Notes: generated from the sequence alone by a model not told the origin. Positions 16,537-25,964 are shown, counted from the stretch's first letter. The stretch: 64,000 bases of DNA from Streptomyces zingiberis (GCF_012034935.1 NZ_JAATEN010000016.1:62001-126000), one strand, 5' to 3'. Numbers and translations are program-made.

Positions 16537-17730
16537 TCAGGCGGCCCCGGGCCGGAACACCGTCTTCACCATGCCGTCCGCCTTGTCCTGGAAGGTGCGG
16601 TAAGCGGCCGGCGCCTCCTCCAGCGGCAGGGTGTGGGTGGCGAACTGTTCCACCCCGAGCGGGTCCCCGTCGGTGAGCAGCGGCAGGATGTCGCCCACCC
16701 AGCGGTGGACGTTGGCCTGGCCCATCCGGAGCTGGATCTGCTTGTCGAAGAGGGTGAGCATCGGCAGCGGGTCGGCCATTCCGCCGTAGACCCCGCTGAG
16801 CGAGATGGTGCCGCCCCGCCGTACCGCGTCGATGGCGGCGTGGAGGGCGGCGAGCCGGTCCACCCCCGCGCGGCTCATCAGCTTCTCGGCCACGCCGCCG
16901 GGCAGCATGCCGACCATCTGGTGGGCCAGCTTGCCGGCCGGCGCGCCGTGCGCCTCCATGCCCACCGCGTCGATGACGGCGTCGGCGCCCCGCCCGCCGG
17001 TCAGCTCGCGGACGGCGTCGCCCAGGTCCTCGCCCCGCTCGTCCAGGTCGAGTACGTGGACACCGCGCTCGGCGGCCCGCTTCAGCCGCTCCGGCACCCG
17101 GTCCACGCCGATGATCTTCTCCACGCCGAGGTGGCGGGCGATCCGGCAGGACATGTCACCGATCGGGCCGAGCCCGAGGACGAGCAGACTGCCACCGCGC
17201 GGCACCTCGGCGTACCGTACGGCCTGCCAGGCGGTGGGCAGCACGTCGGAGAGGTACACGAACCGCTGGTCCGGCGGCCCGTCCGGTACCTTCACCGGCA
17301 GCGTGTTGCCGAACGGCACCCGCAGGAACTCGGCCTGCCCGCCGGGCACCTGCCCGTAGAGCTTGGTGTAGCCGAAGAGGCTGCCGCCCGTCCCGCGCCC
17401 GGTGTTCTGGGTGGTCTCGCACTGCGAGTGCAGCCCCTGCCCGCACATCCAGCAGGTGCCGCAGGAGACGTTGAACGGGATCACGACGCGGTCCCCGGGG
17501 CGCACCTCGGTGACCTCGGAGCCGGTCTCCTCGACCACGCCCATCGGTTCGTGGCCGAGGATGTCGCCGGGCTCCAGGAAGGGGCCGAGCACCTCGTAGA
17601 GATGCAGGTCCGATCCGCACAGGCCGGTGCTGGTGATCCGGACGATGATGTCGGTGGGCTCCCGGATGACCGGGTCGGGAACCGTGTCCACCCGTACATC
17701 GCGCTTGCCGTGCCAGGTCAGGGCTCTCAT
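16537..17730 (-). CDS. Zinc-dependent alcohol dehydrogenase (medium-chain family)
   Basis: This 397-residue oxidoreductase has catalytic zinc ligands Cys38 (GLCGSD) and His60-Glu61 (GHEP). Structural zinc ligands are Cys90, Cys93, Cys96 and Cys104, and the NAD(P) motif GLGPIG is mid-protein. It is similar in plan to the formaldehyde / glutathione-independent dehydrogenase branch, but the substrate cannot be assigned. The ATG at 17730 follows GGAGAG. It is isolated, between a convergent operon on the left and the formate dehydrogenase operon on the right. Confidence 0.86.
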   Translation of the reverse strand: MRALTWHGKRDVRVDTVPDPVIREPTDIIVRITSTGLCGSDLHLYEVLGPFLEPGDILGHEPMGVVEETGSEVTEVRPGDRVVIPFNVSCGTCWMCGQGLHSQCETTQNTGRGTGGSLFGYTKLYGQVPGGQAEFLRVPFGNTLPVKVPDGPPDQRFVYLSDVLPTAWQAVRYAEVPRGGSLLVLGLGPIGDMSCRIARHLGVEKIIGVDRVPERLKRAAERGVHVLDLDERGEDLGDAVRELTGGRGADAVIDAVGMEAHGAPAGKLAHQMVGMLPGGVAEKLMSRAGVDRLAALHAAIDAVRRGGTISLSGVYGGMADPLPMLTLFDKQIQLRMGQANVHRWVGDILPLLTDGDPLGVEQFATHTLPLEEAPAAYRTFQDKADGMVKTVFRPGAA

Positions 17731-17977
17731 GGCGTGGTTCTCTCCTTGTAGCGGGTGTAGCGGGTGTCGCGGCGTCAGGTGGCGGGCAATCAGGTGTCGT
17801 GGGGTCAGGTCCCGCCGTGCCGGGCGGGCGCCGGCTCCGGCGCCCCCGGCGGGCGAAGCGCGCCCCTTACCTCGGTTTGCCGGAATCAGGCCGTTCACAC
17901 CATCCAGCCCACTTCCACCGTTTCCGCGGACGGGCCCGCGCGTCCGCCGGGCGTGCGGCGCTCCCCGCGGTCGCGCC

Positions 17978-18003
17978 ACGGGCCCGGCGGACGGGCGGGC
18001 CGT
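17978..18003 (-). terminator. Possible terminator of the formate dehydrogenase operon
   Basis: A hairpin with one bulge pairs 17978-17986 with 17996-18003, eight bases past the last stop codon of the operon. A second compact hairpin is at 17826-17845. Neither is strong enough to be certain. Confidence 0.38.
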
Positions 18004-18011
18004 CAAAGGGG

Positions 18012-19163
18012 TCAGGCCGCCGTGGCGCCCCCGCCGGCGGGGCGGTCCCCGTCCGTGACCTCCCCGTCCCCGGCGTGCTCCGCCTCCCGCTGCTCCGCCT
18101 GTTCCCGGTACCGCTGCTCCAGCCGCTCCCGCTGCGGGACGACCGTGTACTTGGGGTCCTCGGCCGAGGCGATCCCGGCGTGGAAGACACCGAAGCGGGT
18201 GCAGGCCGAGCCGGCGAGCAGCGCCAGGCCGCTCGCGACCGCCGCCCCCCGGTACCGGCGCCCCAGCAGCGCGGCGCCCAGCGCGCCCCCGGCGGTGAGG
18301 AGTTCGGCGGCGCGCATCAGCCGGCCCGCCTTCCCCTGCCGGTAGGTCTCGGCGATCATGCCGAGCCTGCGCCGCTTCAGCCGCACGACGGCGGCCTCGC
18401 AGGCGGCGGCGAGCAGGGCGGCGTGGCGGGCCGACGCGTTCTCGCGGACCGGCGCGGTGGCGAGGGCCATGCCGGAGGCGGCGGCCGTCGCGGAGGCCAC
18501 GAACAGGTACGGCAGCTCACGGTGCGCCTCGTGCCAGGCCGGCACGGCGGTGTCGGCGGCCAGTACCGCGGTGTACGAGGCCACGGCGGGCCCGAGGGTG
18601 GCGGCGGCCCCCGTCGCGAGGGTGTTCAGCCGTGGGAACCAGCCGGTGGTCTCCAGCACGGCGGCGGCACCGGCGGCCGGGCCGTAGGCCGACAGCAGCC
18701 AGGACCCCATGGACATCGGGGAGGTCGGCTTGATCACCCGGAGCATGTTGGCGAACCGCCCGGGCCGCCCGAGGTCGTGGATGAGCGCGGCGGTGGAGAC
18801 GCCGATCGCGGCGGCCGAGGAGATCTTCAGCGCCCTGGCCGTGGCCGGGCGTCCGGTGGCCTGGGCGCCGGCGGCGAGCACCGAGCCGGCCCCGGCGAGC
18901 CCGCCGGTGTAGAAGTAGCCGGCGATGTCGACGGAACTCCAGCCCGGCGCCTTGATCACGGGACGCCCGTAGTAGGACTGGAACTCGGCGCGGGGCACCA
19001 TCAGCTCCTCGCCGCGCTTACCGCGCTTCCCGCGGCGCTTCCCGCCGTTCCCGTTCCCGCCGGCGCCGGGCGAGGTCCCGCCCGGCTGGAGCGAGCCCGG
19101 GGCCGCCTCGTGACCGGGCCGCTCGCCCCGGGTGCCGCTCCTGGTGACGTCCGAGCCGGTCAT
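18012..19163 (-). CDS. NrfD/polysulfide-reductase-like membrane subunit
   Basis: This 383-residue protein of the NrfD family anchors the formate dehydrogenase complex and carries electrons to quinone. After a polar N-terminal region rich in Gly, Lys and Arg come about eight hydrophobic segments, with SSVDIAGYFYTGGLAGAGS, HDLGRPGRFANMLRVIKPTSPMS and a later FHAGIASAEDPKYTV segment, all typical of NrfD. The start at 19163 overlaps the beta-subunit stop by four bases (ATGA), so translation is coupled. Third gene of the operon. Confidence 0.88.
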   Translation of the reverse strand: MTGSDVTRSGTRGERPGHEAAPGSLQPGGTSPGAGGNGNGGKRRGKRGKRGEELMVPRAEFQSYYGRPVIKAPGWSSVDIAGYFYTGGLAGAGSVLAAGAQATGRPATARALKISSAAAIGVSTAALIHDLGRPGRFANMLRVIKPTSPMSMGSWLLSAYGPAAGAAAVLETTGWFPRLNTLATGAAATLGPAVASYTAVLAADTAVPAWHEAHRELPYLFVASATAAASGMALATAPVRENASARHAALLAAACEAAVVRLKRRRLGMIAETYRQGKAGRLMRAAELLTAGGALGAALLGRRYRGAAVASGLALLAGSACTRFGVFHAGIASAEDPKYTVVPQRERLEQRYREQAEQREAEHAGDGEVTDGDRPAGGGATAA

Positions 19164-20221
19164 CGGCCGATTCCCCTTCCGGGTCCGGGACGGGCCGCAC
19201 GGGTGGCCCGGGTGACGCTGCCGCCGCGCCGGCGGACGGCCGGTGAGGTGAGAAAGGCGGCGGCGACCCCGCCGAGCAGGGAGAGCGCCGCGGCTCCGGC
19301 GTGCGCCCACATCCGGGGCAGATCGCGGGTGGTGACGACGGGGTCCGGCGGCAGCCCGTAGACCTCGGGGTCGTCCAGCAGCAGGAAGAACGCCCCGTCG
19401 CCGCCGACGCCGTCCTCCGGGTCCTCCCCGTAGAGGCGGGCGTCGGCGACCCCGGCGTCCTTGAGCTGCTCCACCCGCCGCCGCGCCCGGTCGCGCAGCT
19501 CGTCCAGCGGGCCGAACTGGATGGAGTCGGTGGGGCACGCCTTGGCGCAGGCCGGTTCCTGCCCCTCGCCCAGCCGGTCGTAGCACATGGTGCACTTGAA
19601 CGCCCGGCCGTCCTGCGGGCGCTGCTCGATCACCCCGTAGGGGCAGGCGGGCACGCAGTAGCCGCAGCCGTTGCAGATGTCCTCCTGCACCACGACGGTG
19701 CCGAACTCGGTGCGGAAGAGCGAGCCGGTCGGGCAGACGTCGAGGCAGGCGGCGTGGGTGCAGTGCTTGCAGACGTCGGAGGACATCAGCCAGCGCAGCT
19801 CGGTCCGGCCGTCGGGGCCCGGCACGGCGGCGCCCGGCCCCCCGTCACCGGGGGCGGCGGTCCCCGGCACCGCCGTGGCCGGCGCCCCCGGTCCTGCCGT
19901 GGCCCCGGTCTCCGGCCCCGCGCCGGCAGTGGTCCCCGGCCCGCGGGTGACCGCGCTCTGCTCGATGAACGCGACGTGGCGCCAGGTGGAGGCGCCCAGA
20001 TCGCCCGTGTTGTCGTAGGACATGCCGGTGAGCGAGAGGCCGTCCTCGGGGATGGCGTTCCACTCCTTGCACGCCACCTCGCACGCCTTGCAGCCGATGC
20101 AGACGGAGGTGTCGGTGAAGAACCCCACCCGCTCGGGGTGGCCGTCCCGGTCGTACCCGGCGTCCGTGGCGGGGTCCGGCTCCGGCCCGGAGAGCAGGCT
20201 CCGGATGTCGATCTCGCTCAT
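19160..20221 (-). CDS. Formate dehydrogenase beta subunit, 4x[4Fe-4S]
   Basis: This 353-residue electron-transfer subunit has four cysteine clusters: CIGCKACEVAC at 41-51, then CKHCTHAACLDVC, CNGCGYCVPACPYG, and CTMCYDR with the later ACAKACP. They bind four [4Fe-4S] centres that pass electrons from the alpha subunit to the NrfD anchor. Residues about 90-136 are a Gly/Ala/Pro/Thr-rich insertion not expected in the family. A C-terminal hydrophobic helix (about 308-324) suggests membrane attachment. It overlaps both neighbours by four bases (ATGA), showing one coupled operon. Confidence 0.9.
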   Translation of the reverse strand: MSEIDIRSLLSGPEPDPATDAGYDRDGHPERVGFFTDTSVCIGCKACEVACKEWNAIPEDGLSLTGMSYDNTGDLGASTWRHVAFIEQSAVTRGPGTTAGAGPETGATAGPGAPATAVPGTAAPGDGGPGAAVPGPDGRTELRWLMSSDVCKHCTHAACLDVCPTGSLFRTEFGTVVVQEDICNGCGYCVPACPYGVIEQRPQDGRAFKCTMCYDRLGEGQEPACAKACPTDSIQFGPLDELRDRARRRVEQLKDAGVADARLYGEDPEDGVGGDGAFFLLLDDPEVYGLPPDPVVTTRDLPRMWAHAGAAALSLLGGVAAAFLTSPAVRRRGGSVTRATRAARPGPGRGIGR

Positions 20222-23200
20222 GAGCGGGCCTCCGTACCGGTGGTGGCGGTGATGCCGGCGCGCTCGCGGTAGCCGGCGACGAACCGGGGCAGGTCCGCGC
20301 CGCGCGGCCGGCGGCCGGGGCGGATGTCGGCGGTCAGCGCCTTGTCCTCCTGGATGTGCGTACTGGGGTCCTGGGCGATGGCCGTGAGTTCGTTGGCCGC
20401 GTCACCGGGCGCGATGCCGTTGGGGCCCCAGTGGAAGGGCAGTCCGATCTGGTGGACGGTGCGCCCGTGCACCGTCAGCGGCCGGATCCGCTCGGTGACC
20501 ATCACCCGGGCCTCGACGGCGTTCCGGGCGGTGACGATCGTGGCCCAGCCGCCGTGCTCCAGGCCGCGCTCGGCCGCCAGGGCGGGTGAGACCTCGCAGA
20601 AGAACTCCGGCTGGAGCTCGGCGAGGTAGGGCGACCACCGGCTCATGCCGCCCGCGGTGAAGTGCTCGGTGAGCCGGTGGGTGGTGACGACGTACGGGTA
20701 GACCTCCGCGCCGGGCTCGTTCCCGCTGGGGTGGTAGCGGTTGCCCTCCCGTTCCTTGACCGTGCGCACCGGGGACCGGCTCTGCCGCTCGTAGAGCGCG
20801 TTGTGGAACGGCGAGTCCTGTGGCTCGTAGTGGGTGGGCAGCGGCCCGTCCATCAGCCCGGCGGGGGCGTAGAGCCAGCCCTTGCCGTCGGCCTGCATCA
20901 CGAACGGGTCGTCGCCGCGGATCGCGTCGGGCCCGGAGGCGTCCGGCGGCGGCACGTAGGACGGCGCCCGGTCCGGGATGAAGTCGGCGTTGTCGTGGCC
21001 GGTCCAGCGGCCGGTCTCCTCGTCCCACCAGACGTACGCCTTGCGTTCGCTCCACGGGACGCCGTCGGGGTCGGCGGAGGCGCGGTTGTAGAGGATCCGG
21101 CGGTTGGCGGGCCAGGCCCAGGCCCACTCGGCGGCGACCCAGTCCTGCTCGGTGTGCGGTTTGCGGCGGTTGGCCTGGTTGACCCCGTCGGCGTAGACAC
21201 CGCAGTAGATCCAGCAGCCGCAGGAGGTGGAGCCGTCGTCGGCGAGCTGGGTGTAGGCGCCGAGCAGCCGGCCGTCCGGGCCACGGCCGTTGATCTCCTT
21301 CAGGACGGCCTCGGCGGACGGCTCCGCGATCGGCCCCTCCTCCAGCGGGTAGTCCCAGGCCAGGTCGAGCACCGGGCGGTCCGCCGGGTCGGTGGAACCG
21401 GCCAGCCGCTCCTTGATCCGGCGGCCGAGGTGGTACATGAACCACAGGTCGCTGCGGGCGTCCCCCTCCGGCTCGACGGCGGCGGCGTGCCACTGGAGCC
21501 AGCGGTTGGTGTTGGTGAAGGAGCCGGACTTCTCGGTGTGCGAGGCGGCGGGGAAGAAGAACACCTCGGTGCCGACGTCCTCCGTGCGCAGCTCACCCGA
21601 CTCGATCTCGGGTCCGTCCTTCCACCAGGTGGCCGACTCGATGAGGGAGAAGTCGCGGACGACGAGCCAGTCGAGCTGTGCCATCCCGAGCCGCTGGAGG
21701 CGGGCGTTGGCGGAGCCCACGGCGGGGTTCTCGCCCATCAGGAAGTAGCCCTTGCAGCGCCCGTCGAGCTGGGCCATCACCGTGTCGTAGGTGGAGTGGG
21801 AGCCGGTGAGCCGCGGCAGGTGGCCGAAGCAGAAGTCGTTCTCCGCGGTGGCGGCGTCCCCGTAGTAGGCCTTGAGCAGGGAGACCATGTACTTCCGCAT
21901 GTCGCCCCAGTAGCCCTTCTCGGTGCGGCTGCCCAGGATGAAGGAGTCGAGGTCCTGGTGGGCGTGGGCGTGCGGCATGGGGAGGTAGCCCGGCAGCAGG
22001 TTGAACAGGGTGGGGATGTCGCTGGAGCCCTGGATGGAGGCGTGGCCGCGGAGCGCCTGGATGCCCCCGCCGGGGCGGCCGATGTTGCCGAGCAGCAGCT
22101 GGAGGACGGAGGCGGCCCGGATGTACTGGGAGCCGGTGGTGTGCTGGGTCCAGCCGACGGCGTAGACGAAGGCGCTGGTGCGCTCCCGGCCGGAGCCGGC
22201 GGTCAGGGCGTCGCAGACGGCGAGGAAGTCCTCGCGGGGCACGCCGCAGACCTTCTCCACCAGCTCGGGGGTGTAGCGGGCGTAGTGGCGCCTGAGGATC
22301 TGGTAGACGCAGCGCGGGTGCCGGAGCGTCGGGTCGCGCTCGGGCTCGGGGACGGCCACCGCGCCGCCGGAGCCGTGGCTCTCGGAGCCGCCGGCCTCCT
22401 GGACGCTCTCCTGTTGCTCCGTGCCCCCGCGGTTCTCCAGGTGCTCGGTGTAGAGCGTGGCCCGGTCCCCGGACGCGGCCTGCACCGGGCCGGTGCTGTA
22501 GCTCCAGGTCGTCGGGTCGTAGGCGCGCTCCTCCGCGTCGAAGCCGGAGAAGACGCCGTCCAGGTCCTCGGTGTCGGCGAACTCCTCGGAGACGATGGTG
22601 GCCGCGTTGGTGTAGGCCAGGACGTAGTCCCGGAAGTCCTTCCCCTCCGTCAGCACATGGTTGATGATCGCGCCGAGGAAGGCGATGTCGGTGCCCGCCC
22701 GGATCGGCACGTGCTGGTCGGAGAGGGCACTGGTGCGGGTGTAGCGCGGGTCGACGTGGATCACGCGGGCGCCGCGCGCCTTGGCCTCCATCACCCACTG
22801 GAAGCCGACGGGGTGCGCCTCGGCGAAGTTGGACCCCTGGATGACGATGCAGTCCGAGTGCTGGAGATCCTGCATGAAGGTGGTGGCGCCGCCCCGCCCG
22901 AAGGAGGTGCCGAGCCCGGCGACGGTGGAGCTGTGGCAGACCCGGGCCTGGTTCTCCACCTGCACCACGCCGAGGCCGGTCAGCAGCTTCTTGATGAGGT
23001 AGTTCTCCTCGTTGTCGAGGCAGGCCCCGCCGAGGCTGGCGATCCCCATGGTGCGGTTCACCGGCACGCCGTCGTGCTCGTCCTCCCAGCCCTCGCGCCG
23101 GGTCCGCACCACGCGGTCCGCGACCATGTCCATGGCCTCGTCGAGGCCGAGCCGCTGCCACTCGGTGGCGTGCGGGGGGCGGTAGAGGACATGACGCTCA

Positions 23201-23502
23201 CGGGCGGAGCCGGTGGTGAGCTGGAGGGTCGCCGACCCCTTGGGGCAGAGCCGCCCGCGGCTGACCGGGGAGTCCGGGTCCCCCTCGATCTGGACGACCT
23301 TCTCGTCCTTCACATAGACGTTCTGGCCGCAGCCGACGGCACAGTAGGGGCAGACCGACTTCACGACCCGGTCCGCGGTGGCGTTCCGGGTCGTGAGGGC
23401 GGCGCTCTGCCGTGACTTGGCGGCCGCGCCGCGCCCCAGGGGATCCTTTCCGGTCAGTTGCCGGTACACCGGCCATTCGAGCATCCGGCTGCGCACGCCC
23501 AT
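20218..23502 (-). CDS. Formate dehydrogenase alpha subunit, molybdopterin type, cysteine variant
   Basis: This 1094-residue molybdopterin oxidoreductase oxidises formate to CO2. The N-terminal [4Fe-4S] motif CPYCAVGC starts at residue 51, with the fourth Cys in RLCPKGS. Residue Cys189 (ARVCHSSTVAGLG) is encoded by TGC where the E. coli FdnG and FdhF enzymes carry selenocysteine. Molybdopterin-binding domains and a C-terminal MoCo-dinucleotide domain follow. There is no twin-arginine signal, so the enzyme is predicted to face the cytoplasm. The ATG at 23502 follows GGAGGA. It is the first enzyme gene of the operon with the beta and NrfD subunits. A nitrate reductase-type relative is less likely given the ARVCH context. 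Confidence 0.9.
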   Translation of the reverse strand: MGVRSRMLEWPVYRQLTGKDPLGRGAAAKSRQSAALTTRNATADRVVKSVCPYCAVGCGQNVYVKDEKVVQIEGDPDSPVSRGRLCPKGSATLQLTTGSARERHVLYRPPHATEWQRLGLDEAMDMVADRVVRTRREGWEDEHDGVPVNRTMGIASLGGACLDNEENYLIKKLLTGLGVVQVENQARVCHSSTVAGLGTSFGRGGATTFMQDLQHSDCIVIQGSNFAEAHPVGFQWVMEAKARGARVIHVDPRYTRTSALSDQHVPIRAGTDIAFLGAIINHVLTEGKDFRDYVLAYTNAATIVSEEFADTEDLDGVFSGFDAEERAYDPTTWSYSTGPVQAASGDRATLYTEHLENRGGTEQQESVQEAGGSESHGSGGAVAVPEPERDPTLRHPRCVYQILRRHYARYTPELVEKVCGVPREDFLAVCDALTAGSGRERTSAFVYAVGWTQHTTGSQYIRAASVLQLLLGNIGRPGGGIQALRGHASIQGSSDIPTLFNLLPGYLPMPHAHAHQDLDSFILGSRTEKGYWGDMRKYMVSLLKAYYGDAATAENDFCFGHLPRLTGSHSTYDTVMAQLDGRCKGYFLMGENPAVGSANARLQRLGMAQLDWLVVRDFSLIESATWWKDGPEIESGELRTEDVGTEVFFFPAASHTEKSGSFTNTNRWLQWHAAAVEPEGDARSDLWFMYHLGRRIKERLAGSTDPADRPVLDLAWDYPLEEGPIAEPSAEAVLKEINGRGPDGRLLGAYTQLADDGSTSCGCWIYCGVYADGVNQANRRKPHTEQDWVAAEWAWAWPANRRILYNRASADPDGVPWSERKAYVWWDEETGRWTGHDNADFIPDRAPSYVPPPDASGPDAIRGDDPFVMQADGKGWLYAPAGLMDGPLPTHYEPQDSPFHNALYERQSRSPVRTVKEREGNRYHPSGNEPGAEVYPYVVTTHRLTEHFTAGGMSRWSPYLAELQPEFFCEVSPALAAERGLEHGGWATIVTARNAVEARVMVTERIRPLTVHGRTVHQIGLPFHWGPNGIAPGDAANELTAIAQDPSTHIQEDKALTADIRPGRRPRGADLPRFVAGYRERAGITATTGTEARS

Positions 23503-23656
23503 CGATTCCTCCGCCGTCAGCTGATCGTCGATCGCGCGACGGGTGCCCGAGGGACGCTCCGGGAAACGCCGCGCGACGGGATCGTCCGGGCCGTCGCGGG
23601 AACGGGCCCGGCGCGGCGCCCCGGCGGGGGAACCGAGGGGACGGGACGGGGAGGCG

Positions 23657-23836
23657 TCAGTCGATGCCGCGGAGGATGTGGGACTCGGCCGGGTCGTCGT
23701 CGTAGCCGGCGAGCCGGATGGGGGCGGCCGTGGACCAGGCGTCCAGGCCGCGGAAGGCCGCCCACCGGGAGGCGGCGAGCGGTTCCGCCGGTTCGGCGGG
23801 GAGAGGGTCGATGCTGGTCTCGGTGGTCGTGGTCAC
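23657..23836 (-). CDS. 59-residue peptide upstream of the formate dehydrogenase operon
   Basis: The GTG at 23836 stands six bases after AAGGAG, a near-ideal ribosome-binding site. The 59-residue product opens with a Thr run, then Pro/Glu, and ends in a strikingly ordered-looking tail: FRGLDAWSTAAPIRLAGYDD followed by DPAESHILRGID. It has no signal peptide, membrane helix or cysteine. I do not recognise a named family. An in-frame ATG further up (23863) lacks a site and is not preferred. It lies 154 bases before fdh alpha on the same strand, so it may be the first gene of that operon, a leader peptide, or an independent small protein. Confidence 0.68.
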   Translation of the reverse strand: MTTTTETSIDPLPAEPAEPLAASRWAAFRGLDAWSTAAPIRLAGYDDDPAESHILRGID

Positions 23837-24393
23837 CGCGCACTCCTTCACAATCGGGTGCACCGGACGCCCCGCGCCACGGGCATATGACAGGACATAC
23901 GCCGGGCGCCGGCGCCCGATCGGGCTGGTGGAACGTCACTGCGGGCGCGGTGGCGCCGGACGAGGAACCGGGAGTCAGGCCACGGTGGCGGGCCGTTCCC
24001 GGGACGGGCCGAGGGTCTCGGTGCTTCACATGCCGGAAGGGCTGTCCGTCTGGTCACCAGCCTACCCCCGCGGGAGGCGTGACGCGCGCGGGTATCGCCG
24101 TGGCGCGAGCCGGAAGAGCGGCTCGGTGCCCGCCACTTGGCGCCACGGGCCGCGGCCGGGAGGGCGGCCCGTGTGACGTCACCGCAGGCCGGGGACGGTC
24201 GCACGGGCGGCGCGCGGTCGAGGGCCGCGTCCGCTCCGCCGCACCGCCGATTGCTCCATTCGGGTGAGGCGGAGGGGAGAGGTTCCGCCACGTGTGACGG
24301 CCCGGGGCGGTTTCTCCGGCGCCGAGGGCACGGTGGCGGAGGATCTCCGGCCCGGTGGCGGCATGCCTCCGGGGCACGGCGCCCGGCCGGGTC
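23837..24393 (-). promoter_or_regulatory. Long leader/promoter region of the small peptide and formate dehydrogenase genes
   Basis: This 557-base gap between two genes of the same strand is large for this region. On the minus strand TAGGCT near 24056-24061 can be a -10 hexamer, which would leave a leader of about 200 bases containing several GC-rich stems (for example around 23905-23925, GGGCGCCGGCGCCC). No known riboswitch core or gene is evident. Confidence 0.4.
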
Positions 24394-25863
24394 TCACCAG
24401 CCGGCGGGCGCGTAGTCCTTCAGGAAGCAGCCGTGGACGTCCTCGCCCCGCTCACCGCGCACGATGGGGTCGTAGACACGGGCGGCGCCGTCCACCAGGT
24501 CCAGCGGTGCGTGGAAACCGTCGGCGGCCAGCCGCATCTTCTCCGGATGCGGGCGCTCATCGGTGATCCAGCCGGTGTCGACGCTGGTCATCAGGATGCC
24601 GTCGGTCTCCAGCAGCTCCTGTGAGCTGGTCCGGGTGAGCATGTTGAGCGCGGCCTTGGCCATGTTGGTGTGCGGGTGCCCCGCTCCCTTGTAGCCGCGG
24701 CTGAACACCCCCTCCATGGCCGAGACGTTGACCACGTACTTGCGGCGCGCGGTGGACGCGGCCATCGCCGGGCGCAACCGGTCGACCAGGATGAACGGCG
24801 CGGTGACATTGCAGAGCTGTACCTCCAGCAGCTCCACCGGGTCCACGTCGCCGACCGTCCGGCTCCAGCTGTTGTCACCGGCCAGGTCGGGCACGAGTCC
24901 GCCGGCGTCGACGGCGGTGCCGGCCTCGATCCGCGCGAGGGAGGCCGAGCCGCCGGTCAGCGCGAGGGCCGTGACCGCGTCCGCCGTGAGGACGTCCGGC
25001 CCGCCCCCGGACGCCGTCAGCGCGGGCCGGGCGCCGCTGCCGAAGCCGCCCAGGACCAGCGGCTCGGGCAGGTCACCCGGGGGCAGCGGGGCCGTCTCGC
25101 CGGCCAGCAGCGCGGCGTAGGACTCGGGGGGACGGCGCACGGTCTGGGCCGCGTTGTTGATGAGGATGTCCAGCGGGCCGGCGGCGGCCACCGTGTCGGC
25201 CAGCGCCACCACCTGCGCCGGGTCCCGCAGGTCGGTGCCGACGATCCGCAGCCGGTGGAGCCAGTCGCCGCTGTCGTCCATGGCCGCGAAGCGGCGCGCG
25301 GCGTCCCGGGGGAAGCGGGTGGTGACGGTGGTGTGCGCGCCGTCGCGGAGCAGCCGCAGCGCGATGTACATGCCGATCTTGGCGCGGCCCCCGGTGAGCA
25401 GGGCCCGCCGGCCGGTGAGATCGGTGCGGGCGTCGCGGCGGGCGCGGTTCTCGGCGGCGCAGGCGCGGCAGAGCTGGTGGTAGAAGGCGTCCACCTCGCG
25501 GTAGCGGGTCTTGCAGATGTAGCAGGACCGGGGCCGCTCCAGGACGCCGGCGAACTCGGCGGTGGTGGCCGAGGAGAGCGGCACGCCCGCGGTCTCGTCG
25601 TCGATCCGCTCCGCGGAGCCCGTGGCGGTGGCCTCGGTGACGGCCCGGTCGTGGGCGGTCTTGGCGGCGCGCCGCTCCTGGCGGCGGCGCTGCTTCACCG
25701 TCCGGTAGATGCCGGCGGTGGCGCGGCGCACCATGACGGCGTCGGGGTGGTCCAGGGGCAGCTCGTCGAGTTCCGCGAGCACCTCCAGGCACGCGGCCAG
25801 CCGCTGGGGGTCGATGCCCGGGTGCCCGTTCCGGCCGTCGTCAGTCAGCTCAGTCACCGTCAT
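24394..25863 (-). CDS. SDR-family protein with N-terminal zinc ribbon and altered active site
   Basis: The 489 residues divide into a helical N-terminal region (1-110), a four-cysteine zinc-ribbon-like module (Cys114, Cys117, Cys132, Cys135) and a Rossmann domain starting TGGRAKIG at 157-164 with NNAAQT later. The segment corresponding to the catalytic Tyr-x-x-x-Lys reads T-N-M-A-K, so the Tyr is replaced by Thr. A linker of about 70 residues interrupts the Rossmann domain. It is probably NAD(P)-binding but may not be a classical dehydrogenase. The ATG at 25863 has only a weak upstream GGAAG. Monocistronic by position. Confidence 0.78.
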   Translation of the reverse strand: MTVTELTDDGRNGHPGIDPQRLAACLEVLAELDELPLDHPDAVMVRRATAGIYRTVKQRRRQERRAAKTAHDRAVTEATATGSAERIDDETAGVPLSSATTAEFAGVLERPRSCYICKTRYREVDAFYHQLCRACAAENRARRDARTDLTGRRALLTGGRAKIGMYIALRLLRDGAHTTVTTRFPRDAARRFAAMDDSGDWLHRLRIVGTDLRDPAQVVALADTVAAAGPLDILINNAAQTVRRPPESYAALLAGETAPLPPGDLPEPLVLGGFGSGARPALTASGGGPDVLTADAVTALALTGGSASLARIEAGTAVDAGGLVPDLAGDNSWSRTVGDVDPVELLEVQLCNVTAPFILVDRLRPAMAASTARRKYVVNVSAMEGVFSRGYKGAGHPHTNMAKAALNMLTRTSSQELLETDGILMTSVDTGWITDERPHPEKMRLAADGFHAPLDLVDGAARVYDPIVRGERGEDVHGCFLKDYAPAGW

Positions 25864-25964
25864 CGCCGCAGCCGCTTCCCGTTCCCGCTCCCGCGCGCCT
25901 CGTCCGCGCGCACTCCGCCGGAACTCTACGGAGCCCCGGGCGGCTCCGCCAAACCGGCCGGGGT

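Noticed and set aside
20662..23415. A 917-codon plus-strand frame
   Set aside because: Mirror of the formate dehydrogenase alpha gene, which has clear family motifs throughout.
23837..24393. Possible cobalamin or other known riboswitch ahead of the formate dehydrogenase operon
   Set aside because: A GCAGTGAC stretch suggested a B12 box but the required GCCGGTGCGAATCCGG-type core and 3' arm are absent.
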